From an uncultured Methylocystaceae bacterium (lineage in GTDB: Bacteria > Pseudomonadota > Alphaproteobacteria > Rhizobiales > Beijerinckiaceae): a DNA stretch of 5,874 nucleotides. Made by a program: the position numbers and the translations under genes. The notes below the pieces were generated by a model, which saw only the letters and a program-made list of their open reading frames with translations, made no database searches and had not been told where the DNA came from. The DNA lies in the NCBI GenBank assembly GCA_945956975.1, contig CAMFKC010000181.1, positions 1 through 5,874 on the forward strand, given 5' to 3'. Positions within the stretch are counted from its first letter, which is position 1. The number at the start of each line of letters is the position of its first letter. Positions 1 to 4,895 of this stretch are shown piece after piece.

Positions 1-322
1 GGTGCACGTGAAGACGCTTGCGAGCCAGAAGCGTCGGGCTCTGCTGCGGGCCCGTCGCATAGATCGCCGAACTCGTGTCGTAGCGGATCTTGCCCCATTC
101 CTCGTAATTGAGCTGATCCATGATTTCCGGCGAGGGCTGCGGCGGCGGCTTGTAGGCCACCTTGGCGAGAGCAGCGGCCTCCGCCTTCAGCGTGTCGAAG
201 GAGAAGGGCTTCGCAGGCCCGAGTTTCAGCTCCGCGGCAGCTGCCGGCGCGATCGGCAGGATGGAGGCGAGACTGGCTGCGCCGGCGGCTCCCAGCACCT
301 TGCGGCGGTCGATCTCGGTCAT
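1..322 (-). CDS. Periplasmic glucan biosynthesis protein (OpgG/OpgD family), N-terminal part, cut by window edge
   Basis: Proteins of this family act in the periplasm on the backbone of osmoregulated periplasmic (beta-) glucans. The visible 107 residues start MTEIDRRKVL, a twin-arginine (Tat) signal with R6-R7, a hydrophobic stretch and an AAAA region near residues 27-30 that would be cleaved. Tat export is the rule for OpgD rather than OpgG in E. coli. The mature part begins ELKLGPAKPFSFDTLKAEA, then a proline-rich YKPPPQPSPEI and 'NYEEWGKIRYDTSSAIYATGP' (about 72-92), the usual order at the start of this family (PFSFD...A..LA...Y.PPP.P.P.I...I.Y..W..IR). A GAGG Shine-Dalgarno (329-332) lies 6 nt before the ATG. 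The last 15 or so residues (SPTLLARKRLHVH) do not show the FFHLG-like block I expect here, so a frameshift or divergence is possible. The remaining roughly 400 residues lie outside the window. The family call is fairly sure; OpgG versus OpgD is not settled. Confidence 0.78.
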   Translation of the reverse strand, partial: MTEIDRRKVLGAAGAASLASILPIAPAAAAELKLGPAKPFSFDTLKAEAAALAKVAYKPPPQPSPEIMDQLNYEEWGKIRYDTSSAIYATGPQQSPTLLARKRLHVH

Positions 323-425
323 GGCTTTCCTCGAATCAGAAACGGCGCGCAGCGGCGCTTCCCTGGAAAGCTAGCCGCGCGCGCCCGCCGGTTCAAATTA
401 AGGTCTGTCCAGCTTGCGCCGCGTT

Positions 426-668
426 TCAGCCCATCCCGAGCGCGGACAGGTAAAGGTCGAGAATCTCTTCCTCTTCCTTGCGCTTGTGATGGTCCATCCG
501 GCGGATCGAGACGATCTTGCGCATGATCTTGACGTCGTAGCCCGTGCCCTTGGCTTCGGCGTAGACATCCTTGATGTCCTCCGCCAGCGCGCGCTTTTCC
601 TCTTCGAGCCGCTCGATGCGCTCGATGAAGGATTTGAGGTGGCCGGAGTCGATGGAATTGGTGCTCAT
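426..668 (-). CDS. gapR: GapR family DNA-binding protein (DUF2312), nucleoid-associated
   Basis: This is an 80-residue protein of the DUF2312/GapR family. In Caulobacter, GapR binds overtwisted DNA ahead of forks and RNA polymerases and stimulates gyrase and topoisomerase IV. The sequence shows the whole fold: a charged coiled-coil helix at about 9-40 (HLKSFIERIERLEEEKRALAEDIKDVYAEAK), the conserved turn GTGYDVKIMRKIVSIRRMD (41-59) with basic residues for DNA contact, and an acidic C-terminal helix (KRKEEEEILDLYLSALG). The start at 668 (MSTNSIDSGH) is preferred over an in-frame ATG at 731, because the extra 21 residues are encoded by the repeat-containing intergenic DNA and do not look like the family. 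Shine-Dalgarno is weak. The gene is single, divergent from the HAD gene, with 103 bp between its stop and the next start on the same strand. Length is close to the roughly 90 residues typical of the family. Confidence 0.93.
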   Translation of the reverse strand: MSTNSIDSGHLKSFIERIERLEEEKRALAEDIKDVYAEAKGTGYDVKIMRKIVSIRRMDHHKRKEEEEILDLYLSALGMG

Positions 669-695
669 GGGATACTCGGGCGGCAAACGAACGGG

Positions 696-777
696 CGAGT
701 AGCGAGTAGCGAATGGGAGCGGAGGGAGCAAGTGACGATCGCGGCCTGCTTGTCGCTGTCCCCGCTATTCGCTACTC
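696..777. repeat. Tandem heptamer and 11-bp inverted repeat between gapR and the HAD gene
   Basis: The heptamer gcgagta occurs twice in tandem (695-701 and 702-708) followed by gcgaat. The 11-mer gagtagcgaat (704-714) is matched exactly on the other strand by attcgctactc (767-777), with 52 bp between the arms. I recall arrays of this kind of 7-mer (gcgagta / gcgaata) in intergenic DNA of Bradyrhizobium-like genomes, but could not search. The element lies between two divergent starts, so it is not a terminator of either gene. It occupies the space where both promoters should be. Confidence 0.6.
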
Positions 778-793
778 CCTGTGCATAAATTTC

Positions 794-799
794 GGGAGG
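794..799 (+). promoter_or_regulatory. Shine-Dalgarno site of the HAD gene
   Basis: GGGAGG sits 4 nt before the ATG at 804. It is a near-perfect anti-16S match and supports the chosen start; an upstream in-frame start is not needed. Confidence 0.75.
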
Positions 800-803
800 A
801 CAC

Positions 804-1430
804 ATGATCGAGGCGGTGATCTGGGATTTCGGCGGCGTCATCACGTCGAGCCCCTTCGAGGCTTTCGCGCGGTTCGAGCAGGAACGCGGATTGCCGAAGG
901 ATTTCATCCGCATGATCAATGCGAACAACCATCTCGAGAACGCCTGGGCGAAATTCGAGCGCGCGGAAGTCACCCACGCGCAATTCGACGAACTTTTTCG
1001 GGCTGAGGCGATCGCCGCCGGCCACGAGGTGCGGGGCGCCGACGTCCTGCCGCTGCTGGCGGGCCTGCCGCGCCCCGAAATGGTCGAGGCGCTGCGCCGC
1101 ATTCATGCGCGGATGAAGACCGGCTGCATTACCAACAATCTGCCGGCCAAGGAATCCGGCGCGATGGCCGGCATGTACAAGGCCGACATCATGAAGATGT
1201 TCAACCATGTGATCGAAAGCGCCAAGATCGGCCTGCGCAAGCCCGATCCGAAGATCTACGCGATGATGGTCGAGGCGCTCGACGTCGATCCCGCGAAATG
1301 CGTCTATCTCGACGATCTCGGCGTCAACCTGAAGCCCGCCCGCGACATGGGCATGAAGACGATCAAGGTGGTCGAGCCCGGCCCGGCGCTCGATCAACTC
1401 GAGCAATACGTCGGCTTCGCGCTGCGCTGA
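804..1430 (+). CDS. HAD superfamily hydrolase, subfamily IA (YihX / epoxide-hydrolase N-domain-like)
   Basis: This is a 208-residue haloacid dehalogenase-like phosphohydrolase, probably cytosolic and acting on a small phosphorylated metabolite. All four HAD motifs are visible: motif I WDFGGVI with nucleophile D8; motif II CITNN with T110; motif III K146 in LRKPDPKIY; motif IV YLDDLGVN with D170 and D171. Residues 14-80 or so form the helical cap typical of subfamily IA. In motif I the usual second aspartate (D+2, general acid/base) is glycine (G10), as in the E. coli YihX motif DLGNV, so this places it near YihX and the N-domain of soluble epoxide hydrolase rather than phosphoglycolate phosphatases. 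It has a strong Shine-Dalgarno site and its own transcription unit, with gapR divergent and the MFS gene convergent. Substrate cannot be inferred. Family assignment is secure. Confidence 0.92.
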   Translation: MIEAVIWDFGGVITSSPFEAFARFEQERGLPKDFIRMINANNHLENAWAKFERAEVTHAQFDELFRAEAIAAGHEVRGADVLPLLAGLPRPEMVEALRRIHARMKTGCITNNLPAKESGAMAGMYKADIMKMFNHVIESAKIGLRKPDPKIYAMMVEALDVDPAKCVYLDDLGVNLKPARDMGMKTIKVVEPGPALDQLEQYVGFALR

Positions 1431-1440
1431 AAACAAGAAC

Positions 1441-1558
1441 TCTCATCCTGAGGCGCCGCCCGCGCAGCGGGCGTCTCGAAGGATGGCCGCGATAGACATT
1501 GCTGGCCCTGCCACCCTTCGAGACGCGATGCTGCGCATCGCCGCTCAAGGTGTGGGAT
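1441..1558. repeat. REP-like element: two inverted palindromic units between convergent genes
   Basis: The left unit (1441-1486) and right unit (1511-1558) are the same sequence in opposite orientation. The 16-mer gcgtctcgaaggatgg (1471-1486) matches the reverse complement of 1511-1526 at 15 of 16 positions. Each unit also holds its own hairpin with 7-bp perfect arms and a 3-nt loop: 1457-1463/1467-1473 on the left and 1525-1531/1535-1541 on the right. The hairpin arms differ between units (cgcccgc versus gcgatgc) while each stays perfectly paired. The sequence resembles the abundant 'tcatcctgagg...gtctcgaaggatgg' intergenic repeat I recall from Bradyrhizobium-like genomes. It separates convergent genes and may serve as a bidirectional transcription end, but there is no U-run. 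No transposase is present. Confidence 0.82.
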
Positions 1559-2783
1559 TGGCAACTGCGCCATGCGGCCCGCAGGCCGCGTCCAATTCGC
1601 GTTTGTCCGCCACCCACGCGACAATCGACACCACCGACAGAACGCCGAGCGCGAGGAAACACGCAGGATACCCGTAGGCCTGCGCAATCCATCCGCCGAC
1701 GATTGGCGACAACGCCGCGCCGACGCCCTGCGCCGTCAGCGCCGCGCCCTGCCCGACATTGATGCGGCCCGTGCCGTCGAGCAGGCGCGCGACAAGGCCA
1801 GGCACGGCGACGCTCTGCAGTCCGGCGCCGACGCCATCGAGAATCTGTACGGGATAGACGCCCCAATAATCGATAGCGTGCGCGGCGATATAGCCGCGCA
1901 GCGGCAGCGCCAGAAACGACACCAGCAGGATCGTCCAATAGCCGGTGCGCTCCGCCGCGCGCATCGCGATCAGCGACGCCAGCACCATCGTGCCCTGCGC
2001 GACGATGACGGTGAGCGCGACGAAGCTCGCCGGATCGCCCTTGCCGGCGCTGACGACCGCCATGCCGAAGAGCGGCAGCATGGCGGCATTGCCCAGATGA
2101 AACGCAAGCAAGGCGACGCCGAGCGTCAGCAACGGGCGACAGGTGAGCAGCACGCGAAAGCCGCTCACTCCCGCATTCGTGTCCTCGCCCTCCAGGCCGC
2201 GCGCCGCGGCATTGTCGATGGAGCGCGCCGGGATGAGCAAGACGCTAGCGATAGAAAGCACGCCGAACGCCGCTGCGAGAGCGAATATCGCGACGAACCC
2301 GAATTTGAGCCCGAGCCAGCCCGACAGCGCCGCGCCCACGACATTGCCCGCGTGATTGAGCGCCTGGTTGAGGCCGTTCTGACGTCCAAAGCCCTCCTGA
2401 CGCACGATCCCGAGCGTCATGCCGACGATAGCGGGGCCGAGCGCGGCCGCTGAAAGCGCGGTGGCCGCCTGCGAAAATGCGACCATCCAGAAGTCTTGCG
2501 AAACCAGCACCAGCGCAGACGCTGCGCAGGTCGCGAGGCCCGCGAAGACGATCAGCATGCGCTTGTCGGAACTCCAGTCGACGAGCGCGCCGGCCGGCGC
2601 GGTGGCCAACAGGCCTGCGACGCCGCCGATCGTGAGCGCGGTCCCGATCAGGCCGCTCTGCCATCCATGCTGCTGCAGGAACACGCCGAGGAAAGGCCCG
2701 ATGCCGGCCTGGAAATCCGCCATGAAAAAATTGAGGGCAAGGAGCGCCCAAATCGCGCGGCGTTCGGTCATTGCGGGCCGCAT
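1545..2783 (-). CDS. Major facilitator superfamily (MFS) transporter, efflux type
   Basis: This is a 412-residue inner-membrane secondary transporter with about twelve hydrophobic segments in two halves of six, split by a hydrophilic loop at about 186-210 (ARSIDNAAARGLEGEDTNAG). MFS motif A is present between segments 2 and 3 as G65-A-L-V-D69-x-x-x-x-K74-R75. The first segment reads WALLALNFFMADFQAGIGPFLGVFLQ; the C-terminal half has GTGRINVGQGAALTAQGVGAALSP. No substrate can be named; the architecture is that of proton-driven drug or sugar efflux carriers. ATG at 2783 (MRPAMTERR) and at 2771 (MTERR) are both possible; neither has a convincing Shine-Dalgarno site. The final residues NPTP and the stop codon are encoded inside the right-hand REP unit, so the C-terminus has been rewritten by the repeat. 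It is the most downstream gene of the same-strand ArsR-SRPBCC-GST-MAPEG series, 127 bp after MAPEG. Confidence 0.9.
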   Translation of the reverse strand: MRPAMTERRAIWALLALNFFMADFQAGIGPFLGVFLQQHGWQSGLIGTALTIGGVAGLLATAPAGALVDWSSDKRMLIVFAGLATCAASALVLVSQDFWMVAFSQAATALSAAALGPAIVGMTLGIVRQEGFGRQNGLNQALNHAGNVVGAALSGWLGLKFGFVAIFALAAAFGVLSIASVLLIPARSIDNAAARGLEGEDTNAGVSGFRVLLTCRPLLTLGVALLAFHLGNAAMLPLFGMAVVSAGKGDPASFVALTVIVAQGTMVLASLIAMRAAERTGYWTILLVSFLALPLRGYIAAHAIDYWGVYPVQILDGVGAGLQSVAVPGLVARLLDGTGRINVGQGAALTAQGVGAALSPIVGGWIAQAYGYPACFLALGVLSVVSIVAWVADKRELDAACGPHGAVANPTP

Positions 2784-2817
2784 GCGCCGTTGCAGTCGAC
2801 CGAACCCCGCATCAAGC

Positions 2818-2857
2818 CCTCCGTCGCGCGCCGGAGGACGAAGCGCCGCCTTGGCGC
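2818..2857. other. Two short hairpins between the MAPEG and MFS genes
   Basis: The 127-bp gap holds an inverted repeat cctccg / cggagg (2818-2823 and 2832-2837, 8-nt loop) and gcgcc / ggcgc (2843-2847 and 2853-2857, 5-nt loop). Downstream of the MAPEG stop on the minus strand they could act as a weak terminator or RNA-processing site, but no U-run follows. Nothing else is recognised in the gap. Confidence 0.3.
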
Positions 2858-2910
2858 ACAGCTAACGCCACCGTTTCAGTCTGGTTCCAGGCTGCGAGCG
2901 GCGGTTTTGC

Positions 2911-3297
2911 TCAGAAGAGCTGCACCAGGATCATGACGAGCCCGACCATGGAAACGACCCATGCGCCGGTGCGGAGCCAGGGAATGCCCGCTACGTAGAT
3001 TGCGCCATGCGCGACCCGGGCCCAGAAGAAGAGCTGCGCGCCGAGCGCCGTGGTGGCGTTGGTCTTCCCCGCAATCTGCGCGACCAGCACCAGCGCGGCG
3101 AACAGCACGATATTTTCGAGCATGTTGCGGTGCGCGCGCGATGCGCGGCCGGCCCAGCCCGTCATTTCAGGCAGGTTTTCACGATTGCCGGCAAGAGGCG
3201 GGAGGCCGACCTGCAATTGGGCGCCGAGCGCGGCGACCAGCATCTGCACGAGCGTGAGAACCACGCTCCAGACGAGCATCTTCAATTCGATCGACAT
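2911..3297 (-). CDS. MAPEG family membrane protein (microsomal glutathione transferase-like)
   Basis: This 128-residue integral membrane protein belongs to the MAPEG family (membrane-associated proteins in eicosanoid and glutathione metabolism). Four hydrophobic segments can be seen at about 6-27, 59-77, 83-105 and 110-127. The family signature lies just before and in the second segment: GWAGRASRAHRNMLEN, with R51, R54, H56, N58 and E61; R94 and Y101 in segment 3 are further likely glutathione-site residues. Bacterial members are mostly uncharacterised; some conjugate glutathione to hydrophobic substrates or reduce lipid peroxides. A strong Shine-Dalgarno site (3303-3309) fixes the start. It follows a soluble glutathione transferase gene by 72 bp on the same strand, which suggests a shared glutathione-dependent role. 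The family is certain; enzymatic activity is inferred. Confidence 0.93.
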   Translation of the reverse strand: MSIELKMLVWSVVLTLVQMLVAALGAQLQVGLPPLAGNRENLPEMTGWAGRASRAHRNMLENIVLFAALVLVAQIAGKTNATTALGAQLFFWARVAHGAIYVAGIPWLRTGAWVVSMVGLVMILVQLF

Positions 3298-3302
3298 GGC
3301 GG

Positions 3303-3309
3303 CCTCCCT
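3303..3309 (-). promoter_or_regulatory. Shine-Dalgarno site of the MAPEG gene
   Basis: On the minus strand AGGGAGG lies 5 nt before the ATG at 3297. It supports this start and shows that the gene can be translated independently of the GST gene upstream. Confidence 0.75.
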
Positions 3310-3313
3310 GCAA

Positions 3314-3337
3314 CCTGACGCGAAAGGATGCGCCAGG
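3314..3337. other. Imperfect hairpin in the GST-MAPEG gap
   Basis: The arms cctgacgc (3314-3321) and gcgccagg (3330-3337) pair at 7 of 8 positions around an 8-nt loop. The hairpin sits in the 72-bp gap, just upstream of the MAPEG Shine-Dalgarno site. It has no U-run, so it is more likely a 5'-leader or processing structure than a factor-independent terminator. This is weak evidence. Confidence 0.3.
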
Positions 3338-3369
3338 TCGCAGGTCTTGTCGAATGCATATGCCGATGA

Positions 3370-4014
3370 TCACGCAGCCGCGCGAAAATCTCCCATTTGC
3401 GCGTCGAGCGCGCGCTTGAAGGCGGGTCGCGCCGTGCAGCGTTCGAGGTAGGGGCCAAGCCGCTTGTCCGAGACGACCATTTCGCTTTCGCCGGGAATGC
3501 GGAGCACGGTCGCCATCATCAGGTCGCCCACCGTGAACCTGTCGCCGTCGAGGTAGGGCTTGTCGCCGAGCGCGTTGGACAGCCCGGCAAGCCGTCGCTC
3601 TGCGAGGTCGCGCGCGCTTGCGCGACGCAGTTTCGCCCACTCCTGGTCGGCGAAGACCACATCGGCCAGAAAGAAATTCACGAGCGCCGGTTCGACCGAA
3701 TTGAGCGCAGCGATCATCCATTGCGTCGCCCGATCGCGCGCGCGGATGTCCGTCGGCAAAAGCCTTTCGGATTGCGCGCCGATGTGCAGGACGATCGCGC
3801 CCGACTCGAACAAGGTGACATCGCCGTCTTGCAGGATCGGCACCTGACCGAAAGGTTGCAGAGCACGATACTCGGGCTTGTCCTGATCGCCGGGCGACAG
3901 CAGTTTGGTCTGGTAGGGCAGCCCGACTTCCTCGAGCGCCCATCGCACGCGCAAATCGCGCACCTGGCCCCGCGCGAAATCGGGCACTGTCTTGAATGCG
4001 GTAACTGTGATCAT
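3370..4014 (-). CDS. Glutathione S-transferase family protein (soluble)
   Basis: This 214-residue cytosolic GST-fold protein conjugates or otherwise uses glutathione on electrophilic substrates, by family inference. The N-terminal thioredoxin-like domain (about 1-80) ends in the hallmark FGQVPILQDGDVTLFESGAIVLHI, with cis-proline P59 and the glutathione gamma-glutamyl-binding pair E70-S71. The all-helical C-domain (about 90-205) carries the N-capping box and hydrophobic staple FTVGDLMMATVLR (T161, D164). There is no CxxC or CPxS near the N-terminus (FKTVPDFARGQVRDLRVRWALEE), so the catalytic residue is not obvious; an unusual insertion 'DFARGQVRD' sits where Ser/Tyr/Cys classes have theirs. 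The AAGGAGG ribosome site overlaps the stop codon of the SRPBCC gene, 14 bp upstream, so the two are co-transcribed and probably translationally linked. Confidence 0.93.
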   Translation of the reverse strand: MITVTAFKTVPDFARGQVRDLRVRWALEEVGLPYQTKLLSPGDQDKPEYRALQPFGQVPILQDGDVTLFESGAIVLHIGAQSERLLPTDIRARDRATQWMIAALNSVEPALVNFFLADVVFADQEWAKLRRASARDLAERRLAGLSNALGDKPYLDGDRFTVGDLMMATVLRIPGESEMVVSDKRLGPYLERCTARPAFKRALDAQMGDFRAAA

Positions 4015-4023
4015 GATCGTGCG

Positions 4024-4030
4024 CCTCCTT
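4024..4030 (-). promoter_or_regulatory. Shine-Dalgarno site of the GST gene, overlapping the SRPBCC stop codon
   Basis: On the minus strand AAGGAGG lies 9 nt before the GST ATG at 4014. Its first two bases are the end of the TAA stop of the preceding gene (4029-4031), an arrangement expected for ribosome hand-over within an operon. Confidence 0.8.
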
Positions 4031-4508
4031 ACGCAGTGATCCTGCCGGCATAGTCACTAAAGCACTCGACAAAGACGGCTTCCCAGCCGTTTGCAAAACC
4101 GCTGCGCATGGCGGCCGCTTCGTCGCCGAGCCGCTCCCAATGCGAATGAATCAGGGTGACGCGGCAGGACTTTTCGTCGACCGGATCGAACGTCACTTCG
4201 ACTTCGCCGGACATTTCCTTTTCGCGGCCCATACCGAAGCTGAACACGACGCGCCTGCCGGGTTCAAAGGCGAGCACCTCGCCCCAATCGCGCTGCTCGC
4301 CGGTGTTGAGCGTCTCGTAGATGCGACCGCCAACGCGCGTCTCGAAGTCGACGCGCACCGTCGTCTCTCCGGCCGCGTCCTTGGCGCGGGTGTGACGCTT
4401 CAGCGGCCACCACGCAGAAATCTCTTCGGTAAAAAGCCGAAACGCGTCCTGAGGCGAGCGACGCACGTCGATGGATTTGACGATCGGACCGAGTTCGACG
4501 ACGCTCAT
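4029..4508 (-). CDS. SRPBCC / AHSA1-like (START-fold) protein
   Basis: This 159-residue protein is of the AHSA1 (Hsp90 ATPase activator homologue 1-like) branch of the SRPBCC ligand-binding fold, a helix-grip with a deep hydrophobic pocket. Typical features are the opening VKSIDVRRSPQDAFRLFTEEISAWWP (10-35), the strand VGGRIYETLNTGEQRDWGEVLAFEPGRRVVFSF (59-91), VEVTFDPVDEKSCRVTLIHSHWERLG (103-128), and the C-terminal helix MRSGFANGWEAVFVECFSDYA (134-154). Its ATG overlaps the ArsR stop codon as ATGA, and a GGAG (4517-4520) lies 8 nt upstream inside the ArsR gene, so translation is coupled. Pairing of a short ArsR regulator with an AHSA1-like protein is very common in bacteria, yet the biochemical role of the partner is unproven; it may bind the inducer or the substrate of the neighbouring GST. 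An in-frame extension up to 4841 overlaps ArsR in another frame and is not real. Confidence 0.92.
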   Translation of the reverse strand: MSVVELGPIVKSIDVRRSPQDAFRLFTEEISAWWPLKRHTRAKDAAGETTVRVDFETRVGGRIYETLNTGEQRDWGEVLAFEPGRRVVFSFGMGREKEMSGEVEVTFDPVDEKSCRVTLIHSHWERLGDEAAAMRSGFANGWEAVFVECFSDYAGRITA

Positions 4509-4807
4509 TCCTGTTTCTCCGCATGGGCCTTGAAGTTGACGAGCGCCTCGTCCCAGAAGCCCTCGATCCAGTCGCGCAGGGCGCGCAGGCCCGGCGTGTG
4601 AATGCTGTAGATGCGCGCAGCGCCCCGCGGCTCGTCGCGCACGAGACCCGCCTCGCGCAGCGCCTTGAGGTGCTGGGACACCGCAGGCCGGCTGACCGGC
4701 AGCCCATTGGCGATTTGCTGCACCGAGGCCGGGCCGCTTCGGAGTTTTTCGAACACCGCTCGACGGGTGGGGTCCGCCAGCGCGGTCAAGGCCGTTGTGT
4801 AAGTCAT
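4505..4807 (-). CDS. ArsR-family transcriptional regulator, cysteine-free
   Basis: This 100-residue winged-helix repressor has helices at about 3-24 (TALTALADPTRRAVFEKLRSG), the helix-turn-helix SVQQIANGLPVSRPAVSQHLKALREAGLV (28-56) and a wing RDEPRGAARIYSI (57-69). The C-terminal helix LRALRDWIEGFWDEALVNFKAHAE completes the dimer interface. It contains no cysteine at all, so the thiolate metal sites of ArsR, SmtB or CadC cannot form; the signal is more likely an organic compound or is sensed through its SRPBCC partner. It heads the operon and overlaps the SRPBCC gene by 4 bp. A promoter and palindrome directly in front of its start predict autorepression. There is almost no leader and no clear Shine-Dalgarno site, so the mRNA may be leaderless. 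Confidence 0.94.
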   Translation of the reverse strand: MTYTTALTALADPTRRAVFEKLRSGPASVQQIANGLPVSRPAVSQHLKALREAGLVRDEPRGAARIYSIHTPGLRALRDWIEGFWDEALVNFKAHAEKQE

Positions 4808-4832
4808 TACTTACCGTAAATGCATACTTACG
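4808..4832 (-). promoter_or_regulatory. Predicted ArsR operator overlapping the promoter spacer
   Basis: The dyad CGTAA-8 nt-TTACG covers 4815-4832 and contains an inner ATGCAT (4820-4825). It is overlaid on a direct repeat tacttaccg / tacttacg (4808-4816 and 4825-4832, 17 bp apart). It lies between the predicted -35 and -10 elements, where a bound ArsR dimer would block RNA polymerase. The AT-rich base composition contrasts with the surrounding GC-rich DNA. Confidence 0.6.
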
Positions 4833-4841
4833 AATTGTCAA
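4813..4841 (-). promoter_or_regulatory. Predicted sigma-70 promoter of the ArsR operon
   Basis: On the minus strand a perfect TTGACA (-35, positions 4841-4836) is followed after 17 bp by TACGGT (-10, 4818-4813), which keeps the three most conserved -10 positions. Transcription would start about 6-7 nt further on, at or next to the ArsR ATG at 4807. This is the best promoter match I see in the window. Confidence 0.65.
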
Positions 4842-4895
4842 ATGGAAATTCCGCGCTGACGTTGGGGCGTCGCAATTCAGGATCTGCCGATAATT

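Noticed and set aside
2..526. 174-residue plus-strand open frame across the glucan gene and the gapR 3' end
   Set aside because: It is very Arg-rich, spans two minus-strand genes and their gap, and has no family features.
669..731. Longer gapR start at 731
   Set aside because: The extra 21 residues are encoded in repeat-bearing intergenic DNA and are not part of the family; the 80-residue form matches the usual length.
1457..1541. REP hairpins as a classical intrinsic terminator for the HAD or MFS gene
   Set aside because: Stems are GC-rich but no T-run follows on either strand; termination is possible but not supported by sequence alone, so they are listed as a repeat.
1572..2453. 293-residue open frame on the plus strand, antisense to the MFS gene
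   Set aside because: It is extremely rich in Arg, Ala, Gln and Asp with no hydrophobic core or motif, lies wholly opposite a convincing twelve-segment transporter, and is the usual by-product of high GC third positions.
3397..4053. 218-residue plus-strand open frame opposite the GST gene
   Set aside because: It is a shadow of the GST coding frame, with no ribosome site and low-complexity, charged composition.
4509..4841. In-frame N-terminal extension of the SRPBCC gene (start at 4841)
   Set aside because: The extension overlaps the ArsR gene in another frame and crosses its promoter; it lacks family similarity, while ATG 4508 has an ATGA overlap and a ribosome site.
4842..4895. Possible terminator after the FGase-family gene
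   Set aside because: Only a 4-bp stem (gacg / cgtc around 4858-4871) is visible, too weak to call.
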